From Phycomyces nitens (Eukaryota; Mucoromycota; Mucoromycetes; Mucorales; Phycomycetaceae), in NCBI GenBank assembly GCA_022702545.1, contig JAHRBC010000004.1:3100001-3164000 (forward strand): a DNA stretch of 64,000 nt. The letters are read 5' to 3'. The notes under the pieces were generated by a model. The model had not been told where the DNA came from. It worked only from the letters and a program-made list of their open reading frames with translations, and ran no database searches. The number at the start of each line of letters is the position of its first letter. The first letter of the stretch is position 1. A program made the translations under genes and the position numbers. Shown here in pieces: positions 48,101 through 59,929 of the stretch.

Positions 48101-51100
48101 AAGAATGTAATATTGACCCGGTTGCCCGGGAATACTCCATTTAAAATTGGAGTAAATAAAAACGTGCGATATAATCTGAAATCAACGTGGCAACTAGAGT
48201 GATACAACTATTATTATTTTTTATATAAAAAAAGGTGTCTTTATCAATTGGCAAAAGAGAACATTGGGACAGTGTACACCATATTACAGAATGATAAAAA
48301 GTGACGTAAAGAGAGTACAAGTATTAAAGAGGACGATGTACAGTTTTTCCAACAAGGCAATATCGCAGCCAATCAAAATTGATATTTATGGCCAATAAAA
48401 ATCAATGTCACTTGTTCAATAAAAATTAATTTAGGTAGCATTAAAAGAGGTATTGTTATTCCCATGGATCAAATTAGGCTTTTGTATTTAAATTACTTTT
48501 TAAAGAAATATTCAGTCTTTTAGGATATATAATTAGGACCGATGCATCGGTGCTATTCTGTTGAATCATATCAGCACGCCCGAGTCTGACAAACAGAAAG
48601 ATTATTGGCGGTTACAGAAAAGGACAAGAAATCGGTCAGTCGGGTTTGTTAATCCCCACCTCATGGTTTATTGTCAAGATAATATTTGAACATTTTTTTT
48701 TTGCAGATTACCAGAGTTAGTCTTATAACCTCCCGAATTATTGAACCCAGTGGTTACTTCTATGTCCAGTCAGTTTGGCCTTTTAATAGGTTAAATAGTC
48801 TGCCAAGTGCTAGTTATTTTATAACAATAATATCTTTTGCCATTTATTGTGAGCCATCCTATTAGTGTCATTTGTCATTACAGACCAGTTGCAGCCAATA
48901 AGCACAAGTCTTGAGTATTAGAAAGACTTGTTTGAATTGACTGAGTTCTCCATATATTTTTGAAAAAAATTGTTTCTGCCAAAAACAAAGGACACCTTTA
49001 TACAGCAACTAGATTTGACAGTTTGGTTGTCTTTCTGACCCTTTAAAGAAGCTATTCCAAACATAGGCACAAAAAAAGTCAAAGATTGTATACACCAAAA
49101 AAACAGAAATATAGCCTTTATGCTTTTTAGAGTTTATTTTTTTTACATAGCAAGTGATACACCTTATCAATTCTACCTAAAGCTTGTACAAATAATAATA
49201 ATAATTGGTTTTTGTACTTTGGACTCAAACAGTAATGTAAATGCCACAAAAAAAATGTCGATTACTTTGCGGCTGATCAGGTAATGGTGAAAAGACGACC
49301 GAGAAAATTTATTCAAACTAGTGTTTACTTTTGGTTTTTAGCCTATATTCTGCCAGCCTAATTCAAGATACTGCCAATTGATGATTATGTTTAGCATTTT
49401 AAGGTCATTATCCTCTACTTCTGCTAGTAGTTTATATGGACTCCATTTGATATATTACTCACTCTCACGTTTAATAAAGATTACACAAAAGCAGGGTTGC
49501 CAAGATTTACTTTTGGAATTCAGGTATTGGTTTTGAAATGTTTAAAGACATCGATCATTTTGTTTTTCAGCCTTTATTATTTTTTTGCTACTCAATTCTG
49601 ACAAACTCAACAATTTCATCGAGTTTCTGGATGTCGCAGTATATAGAAATATCAAGAAATTTAGTGTATTGGCATTTTTAAGAAAGTTGCAAAATGTTTG
49701 AAATATACTCCATTTGGCAAAATGCCTGTGTACACAATGGGTCTTGGCAATGATTCAGATTCTCTGTAATTATCAGCCCAAGCGTATATTCCTGCCAAGA
49801 CGAATACAGGTTGTCACTATTTAAGCTAGCCTATATTTTAAGGTTTCTAAGCACTGTGTGTTGCGGCCATTTTAACGAGCAAGGCATCCTGGTCAATTTT
49901 GTTGCGGTCAGTGCTTCAATATATATAAAAATATATAAATTACGTTGATTTTTTTGTATTATAATATCGACTTGCATTTGAGTGGATGTTCTTAAAGGAG
50001 CCAATGGTTTATCAAACTGTCTGCGCAAGTAGGACAGGATCTGTTTTGACATGATTTGTACTATAGGAGACCCATCTTCTCACCTGACTAGAGTCTTTGT
50101 AAAGAATGTGGTACATGGTTACTCGTGGCTAAAGTAAAAAGGGCGTGTATTGATATCTTTAATGCGGCAGAGGTTCTGGTATCAATCAACATGACGTTAA
50201 TAATGTGTAGTCTATGCTTATTACTTTGGGTAGACTTGATATTGGGTTTAACTATAGATGATAGTGTCAAGGGTGCAAAATACACTGCTTAAAACACTTG
50301 TATGTTGAGCTATTTGCGTATATAATAGCAATCATAAAGAACCATGTCATGAAACTCCTTTGAGATCCTAAAAGATTAAAGCGTCTATAAAAACAAAAAC
50401 TTGCACTTCCTAGAATAGATATATATATATATAATCGTGTAACATTTACAGATTTGTGGGCTTATTATGGTTAATACTCCAATCGATGCTAAACACAATA
50501 TTGGCAGAAATAATAAAGGGGCCATTGAAGGATCTCTTGTGGTCCATATCCTCCTGAACTGAAAATTCGGGAGCAATGAACTTTTACAAAGCCAAAATAT
50601 CAACCAAGAGATTCCTAAAAGGCATTGTCAGACCTGCAAGACTTGTAGAGTGCAAGACAATCAACATGTATTCTCAATGTCAATTCACTTTTAGCCGGCC
50701 AATAAAATATTGTTACTAACAGCCAATCACAAAGGGTTGTAAACACCTTGTTGTAACAAAGGGCTCTTGTGTTTGTTGCATTTGAGGTGGGGATTGTCTA
50801 ATAATTTATTTATTTTTTCATGTTGAAATGCTTACCAAACCATTGGCTTGTGGTCGCACACTGGGGTTCCTTAAGACGTGGCTATGTAGGGTTATCCGGC
50901 CGGGTCAAACAGATTGAACGTGTTGTATTACATACACCCGAGTTTCTCCTTGTACGATATATTCAAATATATACATATTATCATTCTTTTGGTCTGGTTT
51001 TTAGAAATAAAGTTGTTATAAATGTATTGTGTGTATTTTAAAAATAATTTAAGCATTCTGTTTAAATATAAATAGTTCTTGCCACGAATAACGTATACTA

Positions 51101-51580
51101 TTGCAACCATGACACTATAAATTTTTTTTAATTGTCGCACATTACCACAATGACAAGTAGTGATGCAGAGTATTATAGATTCTAGCTTGATAAGTGATAT
51201 TGATGATTGCTGCCCCAATTGCTCACTCCTCCAAGACCAACTCCTTTACCGATAATCGCGATTATATATTGCTAACACCGCGACACTATAAAGTATTTCT
51301 AGTTGGCCAACTGGAGTATAAAGGGGATAGAATAGGGGGGGTGTTTAACGGGTAACCTAAAAAAGGCATGTCCATCCTGTGGATTGGATCAAATTGCCAT
51401 TTTTCGAATGCAGAATAATGGAGATTTTAGGTATTTTCTGCTGTAAACGATCTAGTAAATGTATATCCGTGACGTCTAATGAGCGGTTCGTTTTGATCGA
51501 CATCTTGTTTCGATTATACAATTCTCGATTTAGCTTATGAGATGGAGTGAAATGTCCATGTTTCCTATTTTAGACAAGGT

Positions 51581-51616
51581 TTTTTTTTATTTTTTATTTT
51601 TTATTTTTTATTTTGA
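51581..51616. repeat. TTTTTTA heptamer tandem repeat
   Basis: Four to five copies of a T-rich heptamer ending in A, immediately upstream of a small Cys-rich frame. Confidence 0.85.
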
Positions 51617-51687
51617 AAAACAGATAAATAGCCCCAGATTTCATGACTTATTCTCTTCTTTACCTCATTACAACATCTTACCCAGCC

Positions 51688-51849
51688 ATGGAAGCCCAAA
51701 AAATCACAACCACCTGTGCCCATAACAACCACAAGAGACCCATGAGCCGATCTGAATACCTGCTCACGATTCCCTCTACCTTTTGCCAATGCTGTGGCGT
51801 CGATGTCACTCGATTCTGCCATGAATTCTGGTGCAGACACAACTCATAA
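51688..51849 (+). CDS. small Cys/His-rich protein, hypothetical
   Basis: A 53-codon frame (MEAQKITTTCAHNNHKRPMS, then FCQCCGVDVTRFCHEFWCRH) with six Cys and four His in pairs, as in small zinc-binding proteins, and GC content higher than its flanks. An in-frame ATG at 51643 would add a short hydrophobic stretch (MTYSLLYLITTSYPA) that might act as a weak signal peptide. The C-C-G-x8-C-H-x3-W-C pattern is not one I can name. The long T-rich tract just upstream could be promoter or leader. Could be a real small gene or chance. Confidence 0.45.
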   Translation: MEAQKITTTCAHNNHKRPMSRSEYLLTIPSTFCQCCGVDVTRFCHEFWCRHNS

Positions 51850-52296
51850 AGAGCCCTGTTGGCCGCCTTCATACACTCATTAATTCATATCTGTACATAC
51901 ATTTATGTAAATACAATACCATACACTCAGCCTTATGCACATTATATTTCTTCATCCTATGTTTCTGTATGTAAATGCATCTATATAATCATTCCATCAT
52001 TACAAATAAAGCATCCTCATAATTGCCATGACAACACAATTCACATTTATCACCATTGTTCAGAAGCCCACAGAATAAATCAGAAATCTCGAGACTCGTT
52101 TTCTTAGACGCCAATAGAATAATATCGACATGTTTTAGAACAAAATGGTAAATGTTTTTTGGCTAGTCTATTTCATTTGTCTCGAATGACTACTATATAT
52201 ATTGATACCAAGCTAAGCTAAGCTAAACAGAGCTAGACAGACGCATTTCATACAACGCACATCTTCCTCAGGATTCATATGGCAGAGCTTTTTTTT

Positions 52297-53888
52297 TTAT
52301 TTGGGCTTGTCATACTTGGCCTTGTGAATCCACGAATTGCCCATGATGCCTTGTCCCTGTTTGTCTGCCAATCGATAATACTTGGCGGCCATATAGAGAT
52401 CTTTTTTGGTACCATGGCCATTATAATAACAATGTCCAAGATCGTTCTGGGCATCTGCATCTCCAAGGTCTGCTGCAATCTTGAAGAAATAGACTGCAGT
52501 CTCCTTATTCTTCTTGCACTGTCATTGTTGATTAGACAAGTCCTTTTGTTGTACTAGCTACTTACTCCCCATCCATGACGAAATGAGACACCTAGCTCAT
52601 AAATCGCCATGATCAATTCGCCCTTTGAGGCAGACGTATTCACAGTGCTCGAGAGGCTGTTGATGTCCAGAACGGCATGTTCGGCCGCCTTTTGGAGGTA
52701 TTGGAATGCCAAGTGTTCATTCTTTTTACAGCCCTTCAAACAAACATGTCAGTCAATAACAATAATAATAAAAAATTTCTTCTTTACCCATCCATGACGA
52801 AGCGAGACACCATAGAGGAACATGGCGATAGGAAAGTCTAGGGCCGCGGCCTGCCTAAATAGCTCGGTAGCCTTTTCGAATTGTCCAGCCTCATGAAACT
52901 TGATTCCGTTGTGTACCAATTGCTCGACCCCATCGAGTACTTCGACAGGCTTCTTGGAAGAATTCTTCAGTTTGGCTTCCGATGTCTGGCCAGAATGGTT
53001 GCTATGGAGACTTTGGCTCGAGGGTGTATGAGGAGATGTTGTGAGAGGAGAATTGGCGGGAGATGCTGCCTGAGAGGAGCCTGGGGTCAGCGAGCCTGGG
53101 GTTATCTGCCAAGGCGAGTCTTGGAAGGACGACGATCGTTGGCTGGGTATAAACATTCGCTGGTTTGGCGAGGACACGGACCGATTGGGAGTGGGTGGGA
53201 TGACTAGGGGTGGCAAGGGTTGTGGGTGTTGGCGAGTGTATGATGAAGACGGTTTGGGTGTCATGGGTGCTGGCTGAAGAGAAAACGGTTCGTTGGGAGT
53301 GGTCTTGGTTTGTTCAACGCTGTCGATTTGGGCATGATTTGGTAGTTCAAAGCATGCTTGTTGCATCACATCTGGAAGCTCTGCGAGGTGTACCCGAGAC
53401 CTAACCGGTGTTGGCGGTTCCATTGTTCTGATCTCTGGGTCACTAATGCCCGTGTTACCGGAAAAAAGTGCTGTTTTTAAGCTCGGTAATCCAGTGGTGG
53501 CAATCTTGTGGGAATTGGTGGCCAAGTGGGCTTCAGAGTGTATGTTGGTGTGCACAACTCTCGATTTAGTGGGTTGAATAAAGGTCTCTCTGGGCGGATC
53601 AGAAGGAGAACAGGCCGTAATGGGATCTACAAGAGACTCACGGCCTCCAAATGTTTCATATTTGAAACAATCGCTATTGCGTTCATTGTATACTTTTGGC
53701 TACAATAACATTTCAGTAAACAAGGCTTGGCCTGCATATTCTTTTACCTGTTGCCATTGAGATTGATTGATTGCCTATTTTGGTAGTTTAGTATAAATCC
53801 TTTTTTTATTTTATTTATTAATTGCTAATGAGCTTACATTATGATTGTCATATACTGCATCGTATACTGCCGGTGGTAAGGGTATCAT
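52297..53888 (-). CDS. Sel1-repeat protein of the Dsf2 type
   Basis: Exons 53838-53888, 53748-53774, 52788-53699, 52566-52733 and 52297-52518 give 459 aa. The N-terminal 280 residues are Pro/Ser/Thr-rich and disordered. The C-terminal part holds Sel1-like repeats: EAGQFEKATELFRQAAALDF, then FLYGVSLRHGWGC, HLAFQYLQKAAEHAVLD, AIYELGVSFRHGWGC, ETAVYFFKIAADLGDADAQN and DLYMAAKYYRLADKQG, ending GNSWIHKAKYD. The doubled phrase SxRHGWGC and the terminal W-I-H-K-x-K-Y match yeast Dsf2-like proteins. The exon junctions at both HGWG/GC sites are identical in phase, which suggests the repeat arose by exon duplication. Two very short 5' exons (51 and 27 nt) were joined by frame and splice signals. A scaffold role is inferred; no enzyme motif. 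Confidence 0.85.
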
Positions 53889-54800
53889 TCTAAACAATTG
53901 TTGAGTGTCGTGCTGGTGTCTTGATTGTTTACCTTGAGTTTGGTGTGTTGGTGCTGAATGACTGTGATGGTTCTAATCTAGGGGATTCATTGTGATTGAA
54001 ATGGAGCTTCTTGAACATTGTCAAGTAATGTCCAATAGTAAAGAGTTTATAAAAAGAAGAAGAAAAAAAGAAAAAAGAAAAGAGGGAAAGGAGGAGGGTT
54101 TCTGGAAAAGAAGTATATAATTTACTACATTATCTTTATGACAATATAAAGGGGAATTAAAAATATTATTACAATGGTAAAAAAAATAAAAAAATAAATG
54201 AATGGCTAATCTGCTGTAGAAATGAGGGTTCAGAATAGGGACAATTTGAATGTGTATCTTGATCATAAATGATAATCAAAGGTGAGGCCAGGATCCTTTT
54301 TAAGTATTCAGTACAACCAGCCAATCTCTATAGCACGCCAGCCAAGATGAATTCATGAATCTGTGGACCCAAAACTGCTTGGTAAAGAGGTTGATTACTA
54401 TAAAGCTTTGGCTCAGATCGATTCGTCATGTCCTTATGAATCAAGTATAAAGATCAAGTGGCACCATTTTATTACCATGCAATTTTGTACAAAGCACAAC
54501 AGACGCTCCAGGCACCAAAAAAGTAGTCAATACGCGAGCATTGGCCAATCAATTATATTCCAAAGGGTATAAATACATACATATTCCATTTGTGGGTTAT
54601 GATCCTCAGAATAAACACCATAAAGCACATTATATTAATAGGCTGTCTTGATCTTTTGACAAGCCACTTGTCCACTATTGGATCTACAACAGTGCTTTAA
54701 TCTGCTAACAATAATTCCCATATCACCAAATTCTATGATTTATTTAATATCTTTAAATGGTGCTAGTGCTTATTGTGTATCACTTGAGGAACGTGTATCT
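53889..54800. other. intergenic region with a possible gene relic
   Basis: Upstream region of the Sel1 gene, then 54340-54660 on the plus strand where two frames in turn read like protein (DYYKALAQIDSSCPYESS in one, APGTKKVVNTRALANQLYSK and IHIPFVGYDPQNKHH in the next). No splice site links them well, so a frameshifted relic is likely. Family unknown. Confidence 0.4.
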
Positions 54801-56536
54801 CTAAAGTATCCATTTGCTGTCAATATAAAGATAATCGACTGACTTACAATATAGAGTGCAAAATCCCTGCTGGACATCGTTTAGATAATCAAGTTCAGGG
54901 TCTGATACAGGCCGGCGGTTAGGAGGCATCAGTTTCTCCTTTACTGCACAAACTTCCTCTTCGTCAAGACAGCCATATTCTCCATCTCTCTTTTGGTACC
55001 ACGGTCCATCTGCCCTAGGCCGAAATAAGGACGTTGAATTGGCTTGCTTGGCCATTTGGATGATTTGAAAGGTGGTCAGTTTGATAGGCCGGCTTCCATA
55101 TATCTTCATTGGACTGCAACAAGACCACAGATTGCTGATTTCGATTGATAGGATCGCTTGTCTTCTCAGGTCTATCTTGATCTGCCCATTATTCCACACA
55201 TAGTCTTTGTCATCATCAACTTCATATATTGGAGCCACAAATTTGCACTGGTCTATTATCAGGTGAGTCAATTGTTGAGTGAATTGAGCTATACTGTCGA
55301 GCGCATTTTGATCAAAACTCGAATTTCGCAGCGTCAGTCTTTTTATCGTATTTTCTGCCTCGCCATCCCAAGTGTAATCCGGCTCGACAACCAAGATGCT
55401 ATCTAGTGTCAAGTTCTCTATATTTGGCAGGTTGTTTAATGAAATCTTGGGTAACAATTGGGTGGTTTGGTGAGGGTATCCTTTCAGCGTCAAATTGGAC
55501 AATCTAAACTTCTCCAAATCCAAATAAATAGTGTCCAAATAATAGTCTGTGTATGGAACAGAGAGCCAGACAGTCGACAGGGTGTCAAATGAGTATGAAA
55601 TAATGGTGCGAAAGACCGAATGTGCCATAACTTGCTCAGAATGATCGAGCTTTATAGCCCTGATGCCAATGTTGTCCTTTGCCATTTGTCTGATCATTAT
55701 GTCGCTCCAGGTCACATTATTCAGTTCCAGGCTCTTGAGATTCGGGCACTGGCGAAAGAACGACTCTGCAGCCGCTTTCAAGCCTACAGGAGGCCTAGAC
55801 TTAAAGACATCACAACTGTTTTCCACACAAAAGGTTTCGATGGACGGGTATTTTTGGCCAATATACAGCAGCCACTCGGACGCATCTTCCATTGCATCAA
55901 GCTCAACAACAAGGTGCAGGTACTTTAGCGAATCGCACTTTTGGACGGATTCTAGTGAGTCTTGGTGCTCAATAGATCTAAAATGTATGGAAGGGAAAAC
56001 AACTGTCAGTGCCTGAAGGAAAGGACTTTGTTGATGAATCAACTCGATATCATTTATATCCAGTGTCCAGTCCTTTAGTGTGATGTAAAGGGTCTTGAGG
56101 CAGGAGAGTACAGGGGCTGTACACAAGGACTACAAGATATCCCTTTTAATTATAAATGTCCTAGCTCGTCTTTGGGGTTTCATACCAGGTTATCAAGGGA
56201 AAACATGCGGTGATGTGGGATTGCTGGGCTCAAGAGCAAAGACTGTAGACGCTGGCACATTACAAGGACGTGAAAGAGTTGCTGTTGGGGTACCGGGCAA
56301 CGAACAGCAATTGACCTGATGCTCTTTCCAACCGGATAGTCTTCTTGAAGGGTATCGCAGCAAGAAGAGTAGAATTTTGTCCATTGATTTCCGGTTCTTA
56401 TGTCTACCGAAGAGTCGAATAGAGACCGCAGAGTCGAGTGCCACCCTTTGCACACCAATAGACACGTCTTTTTGTCTTTCCAGGATATTTGGTTGACAAT
56501 TTTTTCGAGTATGACAAGAGGTGCTGATGAAGCCAT
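54801..56536 (-). CDS. F-box / leucine-rich protein
   Basis: Exons 56186-56536 and 54801-56129 encode 559 aa. Residues 5-45 form an F-box (PLVILEKIVNQISWKDKKTC, then LLVCKGWHSTLRSLF), expected to bind Skp1 of SCF ubiquitin ligases. The rest is a series of irregular leucine-rich units (CLKTLYITLKDWTLDINDI, LKYLHLVVELDAM, LKSLELNNVTWSDI, LSNLTLKGYPHQTT, IENLTLDSILVV, IKRLTLRNSSFDQN, LTHLIIDQCKF), a typical substrate-binding solenoid. Such F-box/LRR genes are numerous in Mucoromycota. A 31-nt GTAAGT..ACAG stretch at the 3' end could be read as an intron giving another C-terminus, but it is too short. Substrate unknown. Confidence 0.85.
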
Positions 56537-57756
56537 ATTAAACCAAACTCTTTATACAAGGACAACTTTTATATACTTTTTTGGTCAGACAAATAGAGAA
56601 AGGGGGGTTTGTGGGTAGAGCCAAGACATTTAATTGGTTCGCGTGACGGCTAAACCCAGCCCACTGTGCATTTTTGTATTTGGACAGTCATGCATTCAAA
56701 TTGGCCCGAGTATCTGATGCCTTGGCATTTGCCCTCTCTAGTAATCTCCAACGGCGACACATTGGTGATATTTCCACCGCCCGCGACGATGCTGTTGAAT
56801 CTACACAGCAGAAAGAAAGAAAAAAATGTCACGGACTATATGAATTAGCAATAGTGCAAGACACGTTCAACACATGAAGCATGGAGGTATGCTTCATTTA
56901 CTTTCTTGGATATACGGAAACCAAGACTAGAAAGAGATATGAGCGGTAATTCATGTTTGACGCCATTTTTACAAGTAGTATATATATTTTTTTTGGCATT
57001 TTGATAATTTGAAGAGTAGATTAGAATCGAATGTTGCAAGTTTGTTTGAGCTGTTTAAATTGATTTAGTTTAGAGTTTTACTGATTCAAAGTGTATTCTT
57101 TATCGACTTTTTGGTGACTTTATTTATTTACTAAAGTCTGCTCCCGAACAAGGAAAAAATGATTTAGAAAGTGGTTCAAACATGTAGATTGTGATGCATA
57201 AAGAGTAAAGAAGTATCGACAGCCAATATAAATATTTGTATATTTGTATGGGGAGATCCTTTATGACCTCTAGATTAATTGGCTGAACAATCAAACAACC
57301 AAAATACACACCACAATTGATTAATGCGTAACAGTGACTTTCTTCGCAGTGTCGATTTACTGATACTTCAAGCAGGCGCGACGCCTTTACCGATAAAGAA
57401 TATTTCTTTTTAAAAAAAGAGAGAAGGCATTCAAATTGACCGTTGGTATGATCAAGAGCAATACATAACAGTGATTATACCAAAACATAAAAAGTTGATA
57501 AGTAACAGTATAGAATCATGCTGCACCATAGCCAATCGATTATAGGCCAACATTAAATACAAGCCATCAATACTGCCTTTAGCCAATTTCGGCTGTTTAG
57601 CCCAATTCAATCGATAGGGGTTGAATACGGTGCATCTAGCCCATTCGCTATTTACTGAAAATAAGAGTTTGGTGACGTCTGGAACCCATTCTCAATTTCC
57701 GCCTTTTTAGATTTTTTTTGGATTTTTTTTTAAATATTCTTCTTGACAGTCTTGCA
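56537..57756. other. intergenic region between divergent genes
   Basis: Bidirectional upstream region of the F-box/LRR gene (minus) and RTF1 (plus). No gene seen. Several CCAAT-type boxes lie in the 250 bp before RTF1 (AGCCAATCGAT near 57531, TAGCCAATTTCGG near 57590) together with T-rich tracts, plausible promoter elements. Confidence 0.45.
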
Positions 57757-59828
57757 ATGGATCACATTGACGATCTCATCCTCTCGCTTGCCAAGCCAGG
57801 CGATGCAGGATATGTTCCAGCAGAAGATATCCATGAATCATCAAGTGGAGAACTGGCAGATCATGTACCCCTTGGTTCCAAGAAATCAGACTCCAAGACC
57901 AAGAAATAGTAATTCTACAGATGAAGACCGACAAAACAATATATTAATAATGTTTACAGTGTTTCGGAATCAGAAGACGATGACAATGTCTATTCCGATG
58001 ATGAGAATAACCACAAAAGTTCCGACGATGAAGGAAATGGCGGTGTGGATGAATATGGTCCTGATCTTTATAGAGATGAAGATGATAAGAGAAGGTAAAC
58101 CGGTTGATAATCGTCTCTGTACTAACTGCCATCTACAGACTATCTGCCCTTCCCGAGGTAGAGAGAGAACGAATTTTGAGTGAGCGTTCTGAGGAGCGCC
58201 AACGTAATCTCGAGCGACTCGAGGTTCGAAAACTTTTGAAAGATGGCCGAAGAGATGACATCACGAGAAGTAAGTTGTTTGAATAAAGAATCACAATAGC
58301 TCAACATGCTTTATAGGATCCACAAGAGTAAAGGAGACAAGTACTTCTCGTGCACTTTCTGAATTGACCAGAAAAAGAGAAGAGAAAAGTAGAGGGCACA
58401 CAAAACGTCATCGCAAGGATTCGCCTAGTCCAGACAGAAGAAAGCGTAGACGCAGCCATTACAGCGAAGGAAGCGATTATGAAAATAGCGACAATGAACG
58501 AGACGATTCTGGAGATGAGAGCCGGAAGGTTGGTGATTGGCGGCATGTCCATGATAATAATATGCAAAGGGTCTTGTAAAAGGTCAGACTTACTGACAAA
58601 GATGCATGTGCATATATTTTTGGTTTAAAGAGAGAACCGACCCTAAAGGAATTACACACAATTTGCTTGAAGCGAGAGATGGTGGAGAGATGGCTGCATA
58701 CTCCATTTTTTGAAAAGACAGCAATTGGTAAATATAAATATAGTCCCTACAATGTCACTAACCAGGATCTCTCAGGTTGCTTTGTACGTCTGCTCATCGG
58801 GCCAGACCCCCAGACAAAGAAGCTAGTCTACAGACTTTGCCAAATTCAAGGTAGGTCAACAACAATGGCATAAATACCACAGTATCTGATAGAATATCTA
58901 GATATCGTACCATACCACAAAGTCTACAAGGTCGCACCAGACGTCTTTTCCAACAAGGCTATCAAGGCCAAGCATGGAAATGCTGAAAAGGTGTTCCCAA
59001 TGGACATTGTATCAAATTCATTGCCTGAACAGGTGCGTAAATATCACACAATGGCCATTGAAAGATATTAAATATCCTATCAGCATGAATACTCGAGACT
59101 TTGTACGACCCTCGAAACAGAGAAACTTCCTGGACCTACGATTGAATATGTTCAAAAGAAAGCCAAGGATGTTAAGCATGCCCTTGACTATGTATTGAAT
59201 GACAAGGAGGTAGCCGACATGATTGCCAGAAAGAGAGCTGTGAATGGATCATCTGGTAATGGTGCAATGGAAAAGGCTGAGCTGTTGGCCCGTCTGGGTG
59301 ATGCCAAGAGCAACAATGATGTAGACAAGATTGCCCAGATCACAAAGATGTTGCAACAGCTGGATGAGAACGCAAGTTACAACAATGCCGGAGATGGACG
59401 GCAGCATATTTGGGCCGATCTCAACAAACGTAATCGTGAAAGGGACCGTATCGAAGTCCATGAGGCTGAAATGCGCCAGAGTGAAGAACGAAGAAGAGCA
59501 TTTATAGCAAGCACTCAACACGCCAGAAAGAAGCAACTTGAGTCAGCGTAGGTTTACGTTTGCTCCATTATTATTTATTATTTCACTATTTATCTGGGAC
59601 ATCGACTTATTATTTCAACAACGTCAACTAAAACCACCACCTCTTAGAACCAATGCTTCACCAACTACTCCAGTAAGCACCAATGGACGACCTCTCATGA
59701 TGCCAAAGGCAGTAAGCAAGGAGGCGGTAGAGGTTGGAAAGGCAACGTCAACAAAATCTGGGTATGAAGATCTCTTGTCCAAGGTCTCTGCTTCTATGGA
59801 GATTGACTTCGACGACGACGATGATTGA
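57757..59828 (+). CDS. RTF1: RTF1, Paf1 complex subunit (Plus-3 domain)
   Basis: RTF1 couples elongating RNA polymerase II to histone H2B ubiquitination and, through Plus-3, to phosphorylated Spt5. Nine exons (57757-57908, 57960-58094, 58139-58269, 58317-58528, 58583-58727, 58776-58850, 58902-59032, 59084-59547, 59648-59828) give 541 aa. The N-terminus is acidic (SESEDDDNVYSDDE). LSALPEVERERILSERSEER and RRDDITRRSTRVKETSTSRA precede a basic/acidic linker. The Plus-3 domain runs from about residue 230 to 345: ICLKREMVERWLHTPFFEK, GCFVRLLIGPD, LVYRLCQIQDIV and KHGNAEKVFPMDIVSN. A coiled C-terminus follows (NRERDRIEVHEAEMRQSEER), then a tail ending in five Asp. One donor (58529, GTTGGT) is weak and that junction is my best guess. 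Confidence 0.92.
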
Positions 59829-59929
59829 AAGAGGTAATGCGAGCATTGAATATGCTAGTGGCACCCCAGTACACTATACTATTTAAAAGAGAGACAGAAT
59901 AAACATGGCTAGATAACAAGATAGAAAAA

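Larger units (their letters stand above)
44931..51687. other. AT-rich gene desert rich in GCCAAT motifs
   Basis: No gene could be supported in almost 7 kb. Frames are short and AT-driven. The most protein-like (minus 50088-50285) has no recognisable relatives. The region contains microsatellites listed separately and many GCCAAT hexamers on the plus strand (about 45732, 45854, 46456, 46916, 48368, 48391, 48894, 49373, 50000, 50698, 50722), plus several in the other orientation. Confidence 0.5.

Noticed and set aside
47918..48202. Cys-Ser repeat frame (plus) and Glu-His/Gln repeat frame (minus)
   Set aside because: Both arise from the 12-bp minisatellite; flanking codons are AT-rich and not protein-like.
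52205..52235. AAGCTAAGCTAAGCTAA tandem repeat
   Set aside because: Only about three units; too short to suggest a telomere-like or functional array, and it sits in the 3' flank of the Sel1-repeat gene.
54801..54860. 31-nt GTAAGT...ACAG intron at the end of the F-box/LRR gene
   Set aside because: Shorter than any other intron in the window (minimum about 43-45 nt), so the unspliced stop was kept.
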